From the NCBI RefSeq assembly GCF_900155645.1, contig NZ_LT706985.1, forward strand, positions 124,001 through 188,000: a stretch of 64,000 nucleotides of DNA. Reading direction: 5' to 3'. This document shows, piece by piece, positions 55,202-63,254 of this stretch (within the stretch, counting starts at the first letter, position 1; each line of letters starts with the position of its first letter). The stretch comes from Vaginimicrobium propionicum (GTDB lineage: Bacteria > Actinomycetota > Actinomycetes > Propionibacteriales > Propionibacteriaceae). Made by a program: the position numbers and the translations under genes. Below the pieces are notes generated by a model. That model ran no database searches, was not told the origin of the DNA, and was given only the letters and a program-made list of their open reading frames with translations.

Positions 55202-56605
55202 TCACCGCAAGGCCTCCAAGACTGGTCGCGCTAGAGGAGTCGCCCAGTCGTTGCCTGGCTCCGCTAAGAATACGGCGATGGCGATGTGGGACGACTTCAT
55301 ATAGCCAGTGAACCATGAGAAGCTCTGGTCGGTTGCATTCTCTGCCGTTCCTGTCTTGCCGCCGATTTCTTCCCCAGCAATCTGTACGGGAGTAGCTGTT
55401 CCTTCGCTAACCACATGTTGCATCATGGTCTGCAAAGTTGCCGCATTCTCTAGGCTCATGGCGTCACCAAATTTTTCTGGTTCAACGCGACGAATGACCC
55501 GCTGATTAGAGTCTCGAATTTCTGACACTATGTGCGGACGCATGACTACGCCATCGTTGGCGATGCTGCCAGCCACTACAGCCATCTGCATAACTGAAGC
55601 TGAGACATTGAATTGCCCGATAGAAGCCATCGCTAATTCTGCCTGGCTCATTTCGTCAGGGTATTTACTGGCAACGTCTCCAATATCGATTCCCAGACGC
55701 TCACCAAATCCAAATTTCTCCGCTTGTGAGCGTATTTTGTCAGCGCCTAAGGCCATCCCAAGATTAGCGAATGTGGTGTTGCAAGACAGCTGTAAAGCTC
55801 TATCCAAGGTCTGCTGGCTATTACCACATGGCGTCGAGTTTGGTAGAACGTTATTGGACTGCGGTAACTGCAATTGAGCTGGGGTATCAATCAACTGATC
55901 TGGGGTGTAGCCATTAGCCAATGCAGTGGCGGTCACAACCAGCTTAAATGTCGAACCTGGCGGATAGATTTCGCGGGTTGCCCGGTCTGCCATCGGGTTA
56001 TTCGGGTCACTGGATAGCTGTTCCCAGGCTCCAACAGTTGAATCGATATCAGTGCTAGCAAGCGCACCTGGATCATAACTGGGGCTAGATACCCATACCT
56101 TGACTTCACCTGTGGTGTAGTCATATGCGAAAATACCCCCTTTTCGCCCACCCAGTGCGTCCCATGCTACTTGTTGAGCATTCGGGTCGATGGTGGTCAG
56201 AATGTTGCCGCCCTGGGGCTCGCGTCCAGAGAGCGTATCTAATATGCGGGCTATAAATTGAGAATCGGCCTGCCCAGTAAGGACGTCGTTATAAGTCATC
56301 TCCAGGCCGGAGTAGCCGTAATTATAGGAATAAAATCCCGTTATTGGTGCGTAGAGTGGCCCGTTGGCGTAGGTGCGTTGATTCAAGAAAGGACGCACTC
56401 CCAGGTATTCGTTACCGGCAATCGGGGTGTTGCCAGCTAATATATCGCCGCGGTGAGCGCCGAATTGGGCATCTCGTACTCGAGTATTCTTCGGGTCTTG
56501 AATTAAAGAATCCGTTCTGACTACGTAAGAAGCAGTGACGTTGGCTAATAGGGCAAAAAACATTAGGCCAAGCACTAGCGACAAATATCTCAGTGGTTTA
56601 TTCAT
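55202..56605 (-). CDS. pbpA: Penicillin-binding transpeptidase (PbpA/FtsI family)
   Basis: A class B PBP of 467 aa. An N-terminal membrane anchor (about 5-27) precedes the dimerisation and transpeptidase domains. The active-site serine lies in PGSTFKL (SxxK), the second motif is SCN and the third is KTG in GGKTGTAEN. It cross-links peptidoglycan, probably together with the RodA encoded just upstream, whose stop overlaps its start by 8 bp. It is shorter than FtsI and matches the mycobacterial PbpA in context. Confidence 0.94.
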   Translation of the reverse strand: MNKPLRYLSLVLGLMFFALLANVTASYVVRTDSLIQDPKNTRVRDAQFGAHRGDILAGNTPIAGNEYLGVRPFLNQRTYANGPLYAPITGFYSYNYGYSGLEMTYNDVLTGQADSQFIARILDTLSGREPQGGNILTTIDPNAQQVAWDALGGRKGGIFAYDYTTGEVKVWVSSPSYDPGALASTDIDSTVGAWEQLSSDPNNPMADRATREIYPPGSTFKLVVTATALANGYTPDQLIDTPAQLQLPQSNNVLPNSTPCGNSQQTLDRALQLSCNTTFANLGMALGADKIRSQAEKFGFGERLGIDIGDVASKYPDEMSQAELAMASIGQFNVSASVMQMAVVAGSIANDGVVMRPHIVSEIRDSNQRVIRRVEPEKFGDAMSLENAATLQTMMQHVVSEGTATPVQIAGEEIGGKTGTAENATDQSFSWFTGYMKSSHIAIAVFLAEPGNDWATPLARPVLEALR

Positions 56606-57980
56606 CGCTAGCCACCTTTATTAACTGAGTTTTTTCATCTTCAAGATCAGCTATTGGTTCTACAGATATCGGCTGTTTAGGACGGCGTGCGCAGTGGCTG
56701 ATAACCATTATGATGCCGATAATCACCCAATTGCACACTAAAGATGAACCGCCTTGGGACACGAACGGGGTTGTTAGACCCGTTAGCGGTAGTAACCGCG
56801 TTACGCCGCCGATGATAGCGAAAGTTTGAAGCCCGAAAACGAAGCTGAAACCTGCAGCAAGAAGTTTGCCAAAATCATCTTGGATAATTAGTGCGCTACG
56901 CATTCCTCTGCTGACTAGCAATAGATATAGCAGTATTAGAGCCATCAACCCGGCCAAACCTAATTCTTCACCGATTGCAGCTGAGATAAAATCTGAGCTG
57001 GCGACCGGAATTTGCTGCGGTCTTCCTAGTCCAAGGCCACGACCAAATAGCCCACCCCAAGCCATCCCGTACTGTGCTTGGATTATTTGGTAGTTGGTGT
57101 CAAAATCCGAGAATGGGTCTAACCAAGAACTAATGCGAGTGCGCACGTGTGCCAACTGCATAGCACCAATCGCAGCAAATATGAACATTGCTAGCGAAAT
57201 GATTATCCAACGTAATTGGTTAGTGGCGACATAAAGCAGCATTATAAATAGGCCAAAAAACAGCAGCGAGGTGCCTAGATCATTCTCGAAAACTAGCACC
57301 ACTAATGCTGCCGCCCACATAATGATTACCGGAACTAGATCACGCATTCTCGGGAATTGAATTTTCCCGATTCGAGGCCCTGCCAAGGTTAGCAAATCTC
57401 GGTGCTCAGCTAGATAAGATGCGAAAGCTATCGCTAAAACAATTTTTGCCAATTCAGCCGGTTGAAAGGAATATCCAGCTACCGAAATCCAAATTTGTGA
57501 ACCATTTTGGACGTTCATTGGGCTTGCTAAAAAAGGTACCAAAGGTAAAAGCAGCAGAATCATCCCGGCAATAAACAGTACGTAAGAAAGGCCGTCTAGG
57601 CGCCGATAGTCTTTTAGTAACGCCAACACTAGGGAAAACAGCACTATCCCAGCTATCGTCCAAATAAATTGGCTTAGCGCTTGACTAGTTGACAAGCTCA
57701 TATCTAGGCGGTGAATCATGGCCAGGCCAAGACCATTTAATGTCAGCACGATTGGCAGAACCGCAGGATCCGCGAAGGATGCAAATTTTCTGACGCTTAA
57801 ATGAGCGCCAAGACAAATTACTGCCCAGGCTATGCAAAAGTAGATGATCGTTTTTGGTAATGCACCGTCGCGAAACAAGTGAGTGATTATTGTTGCGCCT
57901 GCACCGATGAGTATGGCGAATATTATGCCGACCAATTCGATGTTGCGGCGTTTGCGATAGACAATCACGTTGCCACTCAT
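56598..57980 (-). CDS. rodA: SEDS-family peptidoglycan glycosyltransferase RodA/FtsW
   Basis: 460 aa with about twelve hydrophobic helices. The SEDS features include ENDLGTSLLFFGLF (glutamate/aspartate pair needed for polymerisation) and FISAAIGEELGLAG. The final block is TGLTTPFVSQGGSSLV. It polymerises lipid II and normally works with the adjacent PBP. ATG 57980 overlaps the pstP stop as ATGA; the GTG at 57986 is less likely. Confidence 0.95.
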   Translation of the reverse strand: MSGNVIVYRKRRNIELVGIIFAILIGAGATIITHLFRDGALPKTIIYFCIAWAVICLGAHLSVRKFASFADPAVLPIVLTLNGLGLAMIHRLDMSLSTSQALSQFIWTIAGIVLFSLVLALLKDYRRLDGLSYVLFIAGMILLLLPLVPFLASPMNVQNGSQIWISVAGYSFQPAELAKIVLAIAFASYLAEHRDLLTLAGPRIGKIQFPRMRDLVPVIIMWAAALVVLVFENDLGTSLLFFGLFIMLLYVATNQLRWIIISLAMFIFAAIGAMQLAHVRTRISSWLDPFSDFDTNYQIIQAQYGMAWGGLFGRGLGLGRPQQIPVASSDFISAAIGEELGLAGLMALILLYLLLVSRGMRSALIIQDDFGKLLAAGFSFVFGLQTFAIIGGVTRLLPLTGLTTPFVSQGGSSLVCNWVIIGIIMVISHCARRPKQPISVEPIADLEDEKTQLIKVASDE

Positions 57981-59353
57981 CGGCACTCCTGGCTGGTAGC
58001 GTTTGGGCTGGGTGAGGTAGACGTGCTTGGTGATGCAGAACTAGCTGGAGCAGGATTGGCCTGCTCACCTTTCCCGGCTAATTCCTTTTGGCATTTCGCG
58101 GATAGCTCTTCTAGCAATTCAAACTGGTAGAGAGCATCTTCTTCTAAGGTGTAGCCACGCAAATCGCGGTTTGTTACTTGTTGGCGCTGATAGCTGGGCA
58201 GGTACTGCACTTCTTGGGGGCTGGTTTTCTCCAGCTCGTAGAGTTTGTGCCCAAACAGTTCGTAATCTACCCCGTGATAGAGAGCAATTTTTTCTTGGTT
58301 AGTGCCAATGAAATAACGACTATTGACGAAGTCTTTACCAAGGGCGTATCCGCTGGCAGTAATTAGCGCCAAAACTATAACAAGAATAATTAACCAGGGA
58401 ATCCAACGGCGACGCTTTGAGCGAAGTCTTGGCTGGTAGCGGATAGCTTCGAACGCGTCTGGGTCGATAAGCCCTTTAGGGGCATCAGCAATGTTAAGGC
58501 TTGGAGGTGGTGGAACGGGTGGCAGGTTGCTAGTTGGTTCCTTGAGGTTAACGTCTGGAATTTTGACGCTCGCGGCAGCGCCCAACACTTTGGGTTCGAC
58601 GGCGTCCAAGGCGTCACTTTGTTCAACGACATCAGAAACGATCAAGGTGATATTGTCGCTCCCACCCCCGCGATATGCCGCCATGCACAGATCTCGTACC
58701 GCTTTAGCTGGGTCTTTAGTGCCCAATAGATCATGGATAGTTTGGTCATCAACCATCCCACATAGACCGTCAGAGCAAAACAGCAACCGGTCGCCCAATT
58801 GCAAGTCCACTATCTGGAAATCTGGCTTGTGGGTGGGCTGGCCATTCAGCACTTTCAACAGTAGTGAACGATGTGGGTGGGTTGTTGCCTCTTGGGCAGA
58901 AATTTTACCCTCATCAACCAGAGACTGCACCCAGGAGTGATCGTGGGTTAGTTGAGTTAATGTGCCATCGCGCAACAGATAACCTCTGGAATCACCGATG
59001 TGGGCAATGCCCAAACTTGAGCCATCGAAATATCCACCACAAACGGTGGTGCCCATGCCTTGTAGCGCATGATTTTGGCTAACTAGGTCAGCTAACATCT
59101 CATTGGCTTTGCTTAAAGCCTCGCCCATAGCCTCAGTCACTTCAGTGTCTGCCAGGCCATTAGTTTCCCTGGCTTTTTCATCTATGTGGCGCAGTTCGCG
59201 GATAGCAACAGCCGAAGCTAAATCTCCAGCCGCAGCGCCGCCCATCCCATCAGCTACAACCAGCATGGTGGGGGAGTAGAAAGCGGAATCTTGGTTATTT
59301 GTGCGTACCAAACCGATTTCGCTATGGGCGTTCGTCTTTAGGCTGAAACTCAA
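57977..59353 (-). CDS. pstP: PP2C-family protein phosphatase
   Basis: It reverses PknB phosphorylation. 458 aa. The metal-dependent phosphatase domain covers about 1-240, with RTNNQDS, VVADGMGGAAAGD, GMGTTVCGG, HIGDSRGYLLRDG and SDNITLIV. A proline-rich linker and one helix (about 318-340) anchor it. A small extracytoplasmic part ends in Ser/Pro/Thr repeats. The start codon is TTG (59353), 3 bp after the fhaB stop, with GGAGG 8 nt upstream. Confidence 0.93.
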   Translation of the reverse strand: MSFSLKTNAHSEIGLVRTNNQDSAFYSPTMLVVADGMGGAAAGDLASAVAIRELRHIDEKARETNGLADTEVTEAMGEALSKANEMLADLVSQNHALQGMGTTVCGGYFDGSSLGIAHIGDSRGYLLRDGTLTQLTHDHSWVQSLVDEGKISAQEATTHPHRSLLLKVLNGQPTHKPDFQIVDLQLGDRLLFCSDGLCGMVDDQTIHDLLGTKDPAKAVRDLCMAAYRGGGSDNITLIVSDVVEQSDALDAVEPKVLGAAASVKIPDVNLKEPTSNLPPVPPPPSLNIADAPKGLIDPDAFEAIRYQPRLRSKRRRWIPWLIILVIVLALITASGYALGKDFVNSRYFIGTNQEKIALYHGVDYELFGHKLYELEKTSPQEVQYLPSYQRQQVTNRDLRGYTLEEDALYQFELLEELSAKCQKELAGKGEQANPAPASSASPSTSTSPSPNATSQECR

Positions 59354-59356
59354 AAC

Positions 59357-59860
59357 TCACACCTCCAATGCCAGATGAGTTCGGCCGATTCTGATTGAGT
59401 CTTTGGTTGAGATGATCGTTGGCTGAGAAATTTGTTGGCCATTTATGAATGTGCCGTTAGTTGAGTCCAGGTCTTCAATGACCCATACTCCGTTGTGATC
59501 GTAGACCCTAGCGTGCCTGCTAGAGGCGTAGTCGTCAGCAATATCTATAGTTGCCTGAGTTGAGCGTCCTATCAGTACAGCTCCCGTAGCTGGAAGTGGA
59601 GCCCAAATGCCAGCTGCTTGCCCGTCAAGCACAGTGATCTTAGTTGCGTGGTGTTTATCACTTTTTTGTTTGTGCTTTTTCTTTGGTTTCGGCTCTGGAG
59701 TTCTTGTTCCATTAGCTTGTGCAGAAGCGCCAGCTAGCTCTGCGGCACTGACGGCGCGTCCAAAAATATCGCCTCGAATGACTTGGGCGATGAAGAAAAT
59801 AAATAGCCAGATTAGGATAAGGAAGGCGATCTTTAGGGCTATTAGCGTCAGAGTTGACAT
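59357..59860 (-). CDS. fhaB: FHA-domain protein FhaB (FipA/CwlP-type position)
   Basis: 167 aa. An N-terminal membrane helix (about 6-28) leads to a basic linker with a Lys-rich run (PKPKKKHKQK). The C-terminal FHA domain (about 90-167) has IGRST, SSRHARV and DSTNGTFING, which recognise phosphothreonine. It should bind phosphorylated PknB or RodA partners. ATG 59860 shares one base with the fhaA stop. Confidence 0.93.
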   Translation of the reverse strand: MSTLTLIALKIAFLILIWLFIFFIAQVIRGDIFGRAVSAAELAGASAQANGTRTPEPKPKKKHKQKSDKHHATKITVLDGQAAGIWAPLPATGAVLIGRSTQATIDIADDYASSRHARVYDHNGVWVIEDLDSTNGTFINGQQISQPTIISTKDSIRIGRTHLALEV

Positions 59861-60573
59861 CACAGACCAGCCGGTGAATGGACAAGCATCCGGGTATTGC
59901 CTATCTCAATACGCGAACCATCTTCAAGGCTAACTTTTGTCACGCGCTCGCCCCCAACGTTAACACCATTGGTAGAGCCAAGGTCTTCAATACTGACGTG
60001 GATTTCACCATCAATATCTTGGACTTCTATCCGGGCATGCAGTCTAGATATTCCCGGATCGTTGATTCGTAAGTCAGCTTCCGAGCCTCTTCCGATAGTA
60101 AATCCTGGCGGGGCTAGCGGGTGGCGGACGCCGTTGACCTCTAACACTAGCGGGGCACGACGAATGGCTGTTGTTGATGCAGAGCCGCCAGCTTCAGCCA
60201 CGGTAGCTACTGCCTCAGACTTAACGTTAAATCGTCCCACTGGAAGTTGCTCGTCAAGCTCATAGTCAATGCTGACGGGGCCATTAAAAACGTAGGAGTG
60301 TTCGCCGGCGTGTCGACGTAGCTCTGGGATTATCTGCCCATTTATCGCTTGCGACATGGGCGCTAATTCATCGAAATCATGTTTTGACAGATAAACCCGG
60401 AAATTATTGGGTACTAATAGACGATCTCTGCTTAACAGTTTTGCCTCGGTGTCGAGCTCTTTTTGTAGCCGTGTGGCAATCTCAATGGGCTCGACGTCCC
60501 CACGGAAAGTGCGTGAGAAAACGCTACTAACTACGTTATCTATTTTGCGTTCGACGTTTCTTAGCCAACCCAT
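59860..60573 (-). CDS. fhaA: FhaA, DUF3662 and FHA domain protein
   Basis: 237 aa. The N-terminal DUF3662 domain starts MGWLRNVERKIDNVVSSVFSRTFRGDVEPIEIA. The C-terminal FHA domain (about 150-237) has FTIGRGSEADLRI, ISRLHARIE and DLGSTNGVNV. In mycobacteria FhaA binds phosphorylated MviN at the growing pole. The linker between the domains is short (about 30 residues). ATG 60573 is chosen over the upstream TTG because GGAGG lies 8 nt before it. It is the first gene of the six-gene operon. Confidence 0.94.
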   Translation of the reverse strand: MGWLRNVERKIDNVVSSVFSRTFRGDVEPIEIATRLQKELDTEAKLLSRDRLLVPNNFRVYLSKHDFDELAPMSQAINGQIIPELRRHAGEHSYVFNGPVSIDYELDEQLPVGRFNVKSEAVATVAEAGGSASTTAIRRAPLVLEVNGVRHPLAPPGFTIGRGSEADLRINDPGISRLHARIEVQDIDGEIHVSIEDLGSTNGVNVGGERVTKVSLEDGSRIEIGNTRMLVHSPAGL

Positions 60574-60594
60574 CGGTACCACCTCCAAAATCCG

Positions 60595-60624
60595 AATTTA
60601 GCGGTAAAGAACAAATGCCATCAA
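60595..60624 (-). promoter_or_regulatory. Candidate promoter of the fhaA operon
   Basis: Reading the minus strand, TTGATG (60624-60619), an 18-bp spacer and TAAATT (60600-60595) precede fhaA. The -35 hexamer lies inside the arm of the trxA terminator hairpin. Confidence 0.45.
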
Positions 60625-60649
60625 CCGAATCTTAGTCGGTCGATGGCAT
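60615..60649 (-). terminator. Rho-independent terminator after trxA
   Basis: ATGCCATC-A-ACCGA and TCGGT-C-GATGGCAT form a 13-bp stem with one mismatch and a 7-nt loop. In the minus direction it is followed by TTTGTTCTTT. It lies 45 bp after the trxA stop. Confidence 0.8.
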
Positions 60650-60694
60650 CCAACTACAGTCAAAGCCTATTTTGTGGCTCAAAACAGGTACTAA

Positions 60695-61096
60695 TCAGTC
60701 GCTTTGAGTAGCAGTTTGATCCGCATGGGCGGAAGCTTTCTCAGCAGCAGCTGCTTGCTTCTTTACTTCTTCCATATCCAGCTGCCTAACCTGCTTAATC
60801 AAATCATCTAGAGCGGACTTGGTAATAGCGCCTGAATGTGAAAAGACTGGAATCGTTTCGCGGAAAATCATAATGGTGGGAATAGCCGAGATCCCAGCTG
60901 CTGCTGCCAGTTGTTGTTCATCTTCAGTGTTTACTTTTCCGAAAACTACGTCAGGGTGAGACTGGCTGGCGGCCTCGAAAATCGGGCCGAACTGTTTACA
61001 AGGACCACACCAAGGCGCCCAAAAATCCAGGATCACTATGTCGTTATTACTCAGCGTAGGGTCTAGGTTTTCGGTGGTTATCTCGATTGTTGCCAT
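60695..61096 (-). CDS. trxA: Thioredoxin
   Basis: 133 aa. The redox site is WCGPC in DFWAPWCGPCKQFGP (about residues 30-36). The cis-proline lies in ISAIPTIMIF. After the normal end near 108 there is a charged, alanine-rich helical extension of about 25 residues (EEVKKQAAAAEKASAHADQ) not needed for the fold. The start ATG 61096 gives the standard N-terminus. A candidate small RNA with its own terminator lies upstream on the same strand. Confidence 0.95.
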   Translation of the reverse strand: MATIEITTENLDPTLSNNDIVILDFWAPWCGPCKQFGPIFEAASQSHPDVVFGKVNTEDEQQLAAAAGISAIPTIMIFRETIPVFSHSGAITKSALDDLIKQVRQLDMEEVKKQAAAAEKASAHADQTATQSD

Positions 61097-61157
61097 ATTC
61101 GTCCTCTCAGTAGAACCGGTTTATATAAGGCTAGCTAACCGGGAAATATTCCACTAG

Positions 61158-61249
61158 AAAAAGCTTGACCGAGACCCGTATACCAACCCCTGGAACGCGA
61201 GTCTCGGTCGTGTTGTGCATCGGCAGCCGGGGGAGCCGCCGGAATCAAC
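61158..61249 (-). ncRNA. Candidate small RNA of about 92 nt upstream of trxA
   Basis: The 337-bp region 61097-61433 holds no gene. On the minus strand it has -35 TAAACA (61284-61279), a 17-bp spacer and -10 TATATT (61261-61256). Hairpin 1 follows, with a 7-bp stem (61241-61235 with 61227-61221) and loop TCCCCCG. Hairpin 2 has a 9-bp perfect stem (61209-61201 with 61175-61167), followed by AAGC and TTTTT. Size, C-rich loop and two-hairpin shape recall the actinobacterial 6C RNA family, but only one loop has the C-run, so the family is unproven. It could instead be a trxA attenuator. A weak plus-strand promoter for the SDR gene may lie at 61379-61406. Confidence 0.5.
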
Positions 61250-61300
61250 AAGACAAATATAGCAGTTAATGGCCAAAATGTTTACTGACAGCCCAAGTTT

Positions 61301-61318
61301 ATTTAGGGTTACCTAAAT
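61301..61318. promoter_or_regulatory. Palindrome resembling a metalloregulator (DtxR/IdeR-like) site
   Basis: ATTTAGG-GTTA-CCTAAAT is a perfect 7-4-7 palindrome. Aligned to the DtxR/IdeR consensus TWAGGTWAGSCTWACCTWA it agrees at 15 of 19 positions, with a poor left half. It lies 17 bp upstream of the -35 of the candidate small RNA and 115 bp before the SDR gene. Confidence 0.4.
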
Positions 61319-61433
61319 TGTGTAAGAGAATCTTGGTCGAAGTGAGTACAGGTATCTTGGCTAGGTGCTACTTGAGTCTTGAATGAATAAACCTACGCAA
61401 TATTTCACCGTGCAAAATTCGTTTTAGGCTCAA

Positions 61434-62393
61434 GTGGACTGCAAAACTTGGCATGTGCCTACCGTTTTATTGACGGGAGCCACCTCGGGGGTGGGCTTCC
61501 AGACAGCTAAGTCTCTGTCACAGGCAGGCTACAACTTGATTCTTCCTGTGCGCGACTTGAAAATCGGGAAACAGCTGCGCCATGAATTTGGTCAAGTCAA
61601 AGTTGATTTCGTCGAATGTGATCTGGCTGACATGTCCTCGGTAGCGGCGGCAGGATGCGATATTCGCGTATTGGTGTCTGGTGGTACTGCGTTAAAAGCG
61701 ATAATTTTTAATGCTGGCATATATCCAGGCGCACAATTGCGCACTACGGCTGATCGAATAGAAGAAACTTTGGCAGTAAATGTACTTAGCCAGTTCTTGC
61801 TTTATCGAGAACTTGAGTGGGTAATGTCAACGAATACCCGAATAATCACTTTGGGTTCGGAAGCGCATCGGTTAAAGAGTGGTTGGCTAGGCAAAAAAGG
61901 CCCAGAAATAACTGATCCGGCAACTCTTTTTGAGCCGAATCTGCAGGGGAAGCTAAACCGTTTCGAGAAAAATCCACAAGCGCGCTATGCCACCTCGAAG
62001 CTATTTTGTATTCAGCTCGCCTACCAAATTCAACGTCGTGGTAGAGCTCGTGGCATAACTGGCTTTGCAGTGGATCCTGGAATAGTTACTGGTACCCGAA
62101 TTTTTCGTAATTATCCGGTAGCTATTCGCTCCGCCTATCAGGTGGCCGCCCCGGTAATAAAAGGGTCAGCGGCGAAAATGTCAGCTCTAAGTGCCGGCAA
62201 AGATTTGGCTTGGGTTGCGGTTGATAAAGGGGCTGAGGCTTTGGCTGGAAAGTACATTTCACATCGTCAGGCTGTGGCTAGTTCGCCTGAAAGTTACAAT
62301 CTGGAGCTTTCCGACGCTGTTTGGCGCGCGTGTATGAGATTGACCGAGAATCATGTGTCTGCTCAAACTAGAGGCCGTCAACGTAATCGTTGA
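61434..62393 (+). CDS. Short-chain dehydrogenase/reductase
   Basis: 319 aa NAD(P)-dependent oxidoreductase. The Rossmann motif is TGATSGVG (about 14-21), FNAGIYPG is the NNAG-like motif, and the catalytic YxxxK lies in YATSK. The active-site serine is in TLGSEAHR. The extended loop after it and the C-terminal helices resemble the retinol dehydrogenase/WW-domain oxidoreductase-like subgroup; the substrate is unknown. GTG start; no good Shine-Dalgarno sequence is seen. It stands alone between divergent trxA and the convergent ABC genes, and its stop codon lies within a hairpin. Confidence 0.88.
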   Translation: MDCKTWHVPTVLLTGATSGVGFQTAKSLSQAGYNLILPVRDLKIGKQLRHEFGQVKVDFVECDLADMSSVAAAGCDIRVLVSGGTALKAIIFNAGIYPGAQLRTTADRIEETLAVNVLSQFLLYRELEWVMSTNTRIITLGSEAHRLKSGWLGKKGPEITDPATLFEPNLQGKLNRFEKNPQARYATSKLFCIQLAYQIQRRGRARGITGFAVDPGIVTGTRIFRNYPVAIRSAYQVAAPVIKGSAAKMSALSAGKDLAWVAVDKGAEALAGKYISHRQAVASSPESYNLELSDAVWRACMRLTENHVSAQTRGRQRNR

Positions 62394-62397
62394 CGGC
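62374..62397. terminator. Hairpin at the end of the SDR gene, probable bidirectional terminator
   Basis: GCCGTCAACG-TAAT-CGTTGACGGC is a perfect 10-bp stem that contains the SDR stop codon (62391-62393). It lies between convergent genes. T-runs are weak on both sides, so function as an intrinsic terminator is only likely. Confidence 0.55.
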
Positions 62398-62423
62398 TCC
62401 CTCTAGTGTCAGTAGTGCGGCAG

Positions 62424-63254
62424 TTAGCTAAGAGATACTTTCTTATTCCAGGAGTAAGCCGTTCGAACAGCCAAAATAATGGCCAGTATAGGCACAATTA
62501 GGAAGGCCGTTAGTGGCATTACGGGATTGGCTCCTTGGATGAAGTCCCCAATGGAATAAGTAACTATGCTTCCAACAGTACCTGGTTCAAGCGAGATGCC
62601 CAGTCGTAACACGTAGATTGATATCACCCCAAGGAGTTGGCAGACCACATAGTAGCCGACCCAAGTCACTATTGGGCCTCCGAATTTGCCTAATCTCCTT
62701 GCCCAGGCCTCGAAACCTACTGAGATCGAGAAATATAGGGGGATGATCTCTGTTAGAACGAGAATTATTAGATAACAGATGATTGCCACCATCAGCCCGC
62801 CTGGAAGCATAGACCATATTTCGTGAAGAACACTGAAAGTACTGCGAACGGGTGCGCCGAATCCGCCGTGTCCTTTAATGATTCCAAAAATCGCCAACAG
62901 CCAAACAATGCTGGCTAATGTCAGGCCTGCCGAAATGAAAAGTGTTATGGCTGACCAGAATAGTTTCGTCCAGTATTTAGTTGCGCCTGGAGCTGGAATA
63001 GTTTGAGTCAAGTAGCCGGTTGTCGTGTAATTGGTTCGCCAATAGTCGACTACTAGATAGGCGACAGGGCCGATGGCTACAACTGCTATGCCTAGTAGAT
63101 CCAGCAGGATAAAGAATCCCGAAATGCCGGCTGATTGGCTGGTTAGCCACATACCCAGGCTGGCAAGTAGCTGGACAAGGAAGCCAATGCCGATAAATAC
63201 CAGCAGTGGCTTAGTGGTTCGCTTTATTTCGTATTTCATTAGTGTTGCGACCAT
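62424..63254 (-). CDS. ABC transporter permease (ABC-2 type)
   Basis: 276 aa with six hydrophobic helices spread along the chain and no extracytoplasmic domain. It pairs with the ATPase encoded just upstream. The pattern, including the N-terminal LMKYEIKRTTKPLLVFIGIGF, fits YtrC/BcrB-like exporters, whose substrates are mostly unknown (peptide antibiotics in some). ATG 63254 is chosen because GGGAGG lies 7 nt upstream, even though it overlaps the ATPase gene by 16 bp. An ATG at 63239 is the alternative. Confidence 0.85.
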   Translation of the reverse strand: MVATLMKYEIKRTTKPLLVFIGIGFLVQLLASLGMWLTSQSAGISGFFILLDLLGIAVVAIGPVAYLVVDYWRTNYTTTGYLTQTIPAPGATKYWTKLFWSAITLFISAGLTLASIVWLLAIFGIIKGHGGFGAPVRSTFSVLHEIWSMLPGGLMVAIICYLIILVLTEIIPLYFSISVGFEAWARRLGKFGGPIVTWVGYYVVCQLLGVISIYVLRLGISLEPGTVGSIVTYSIGDFIQGANPVMPLTAFLIVPILAIILAVRTAYSWNKKVSLS

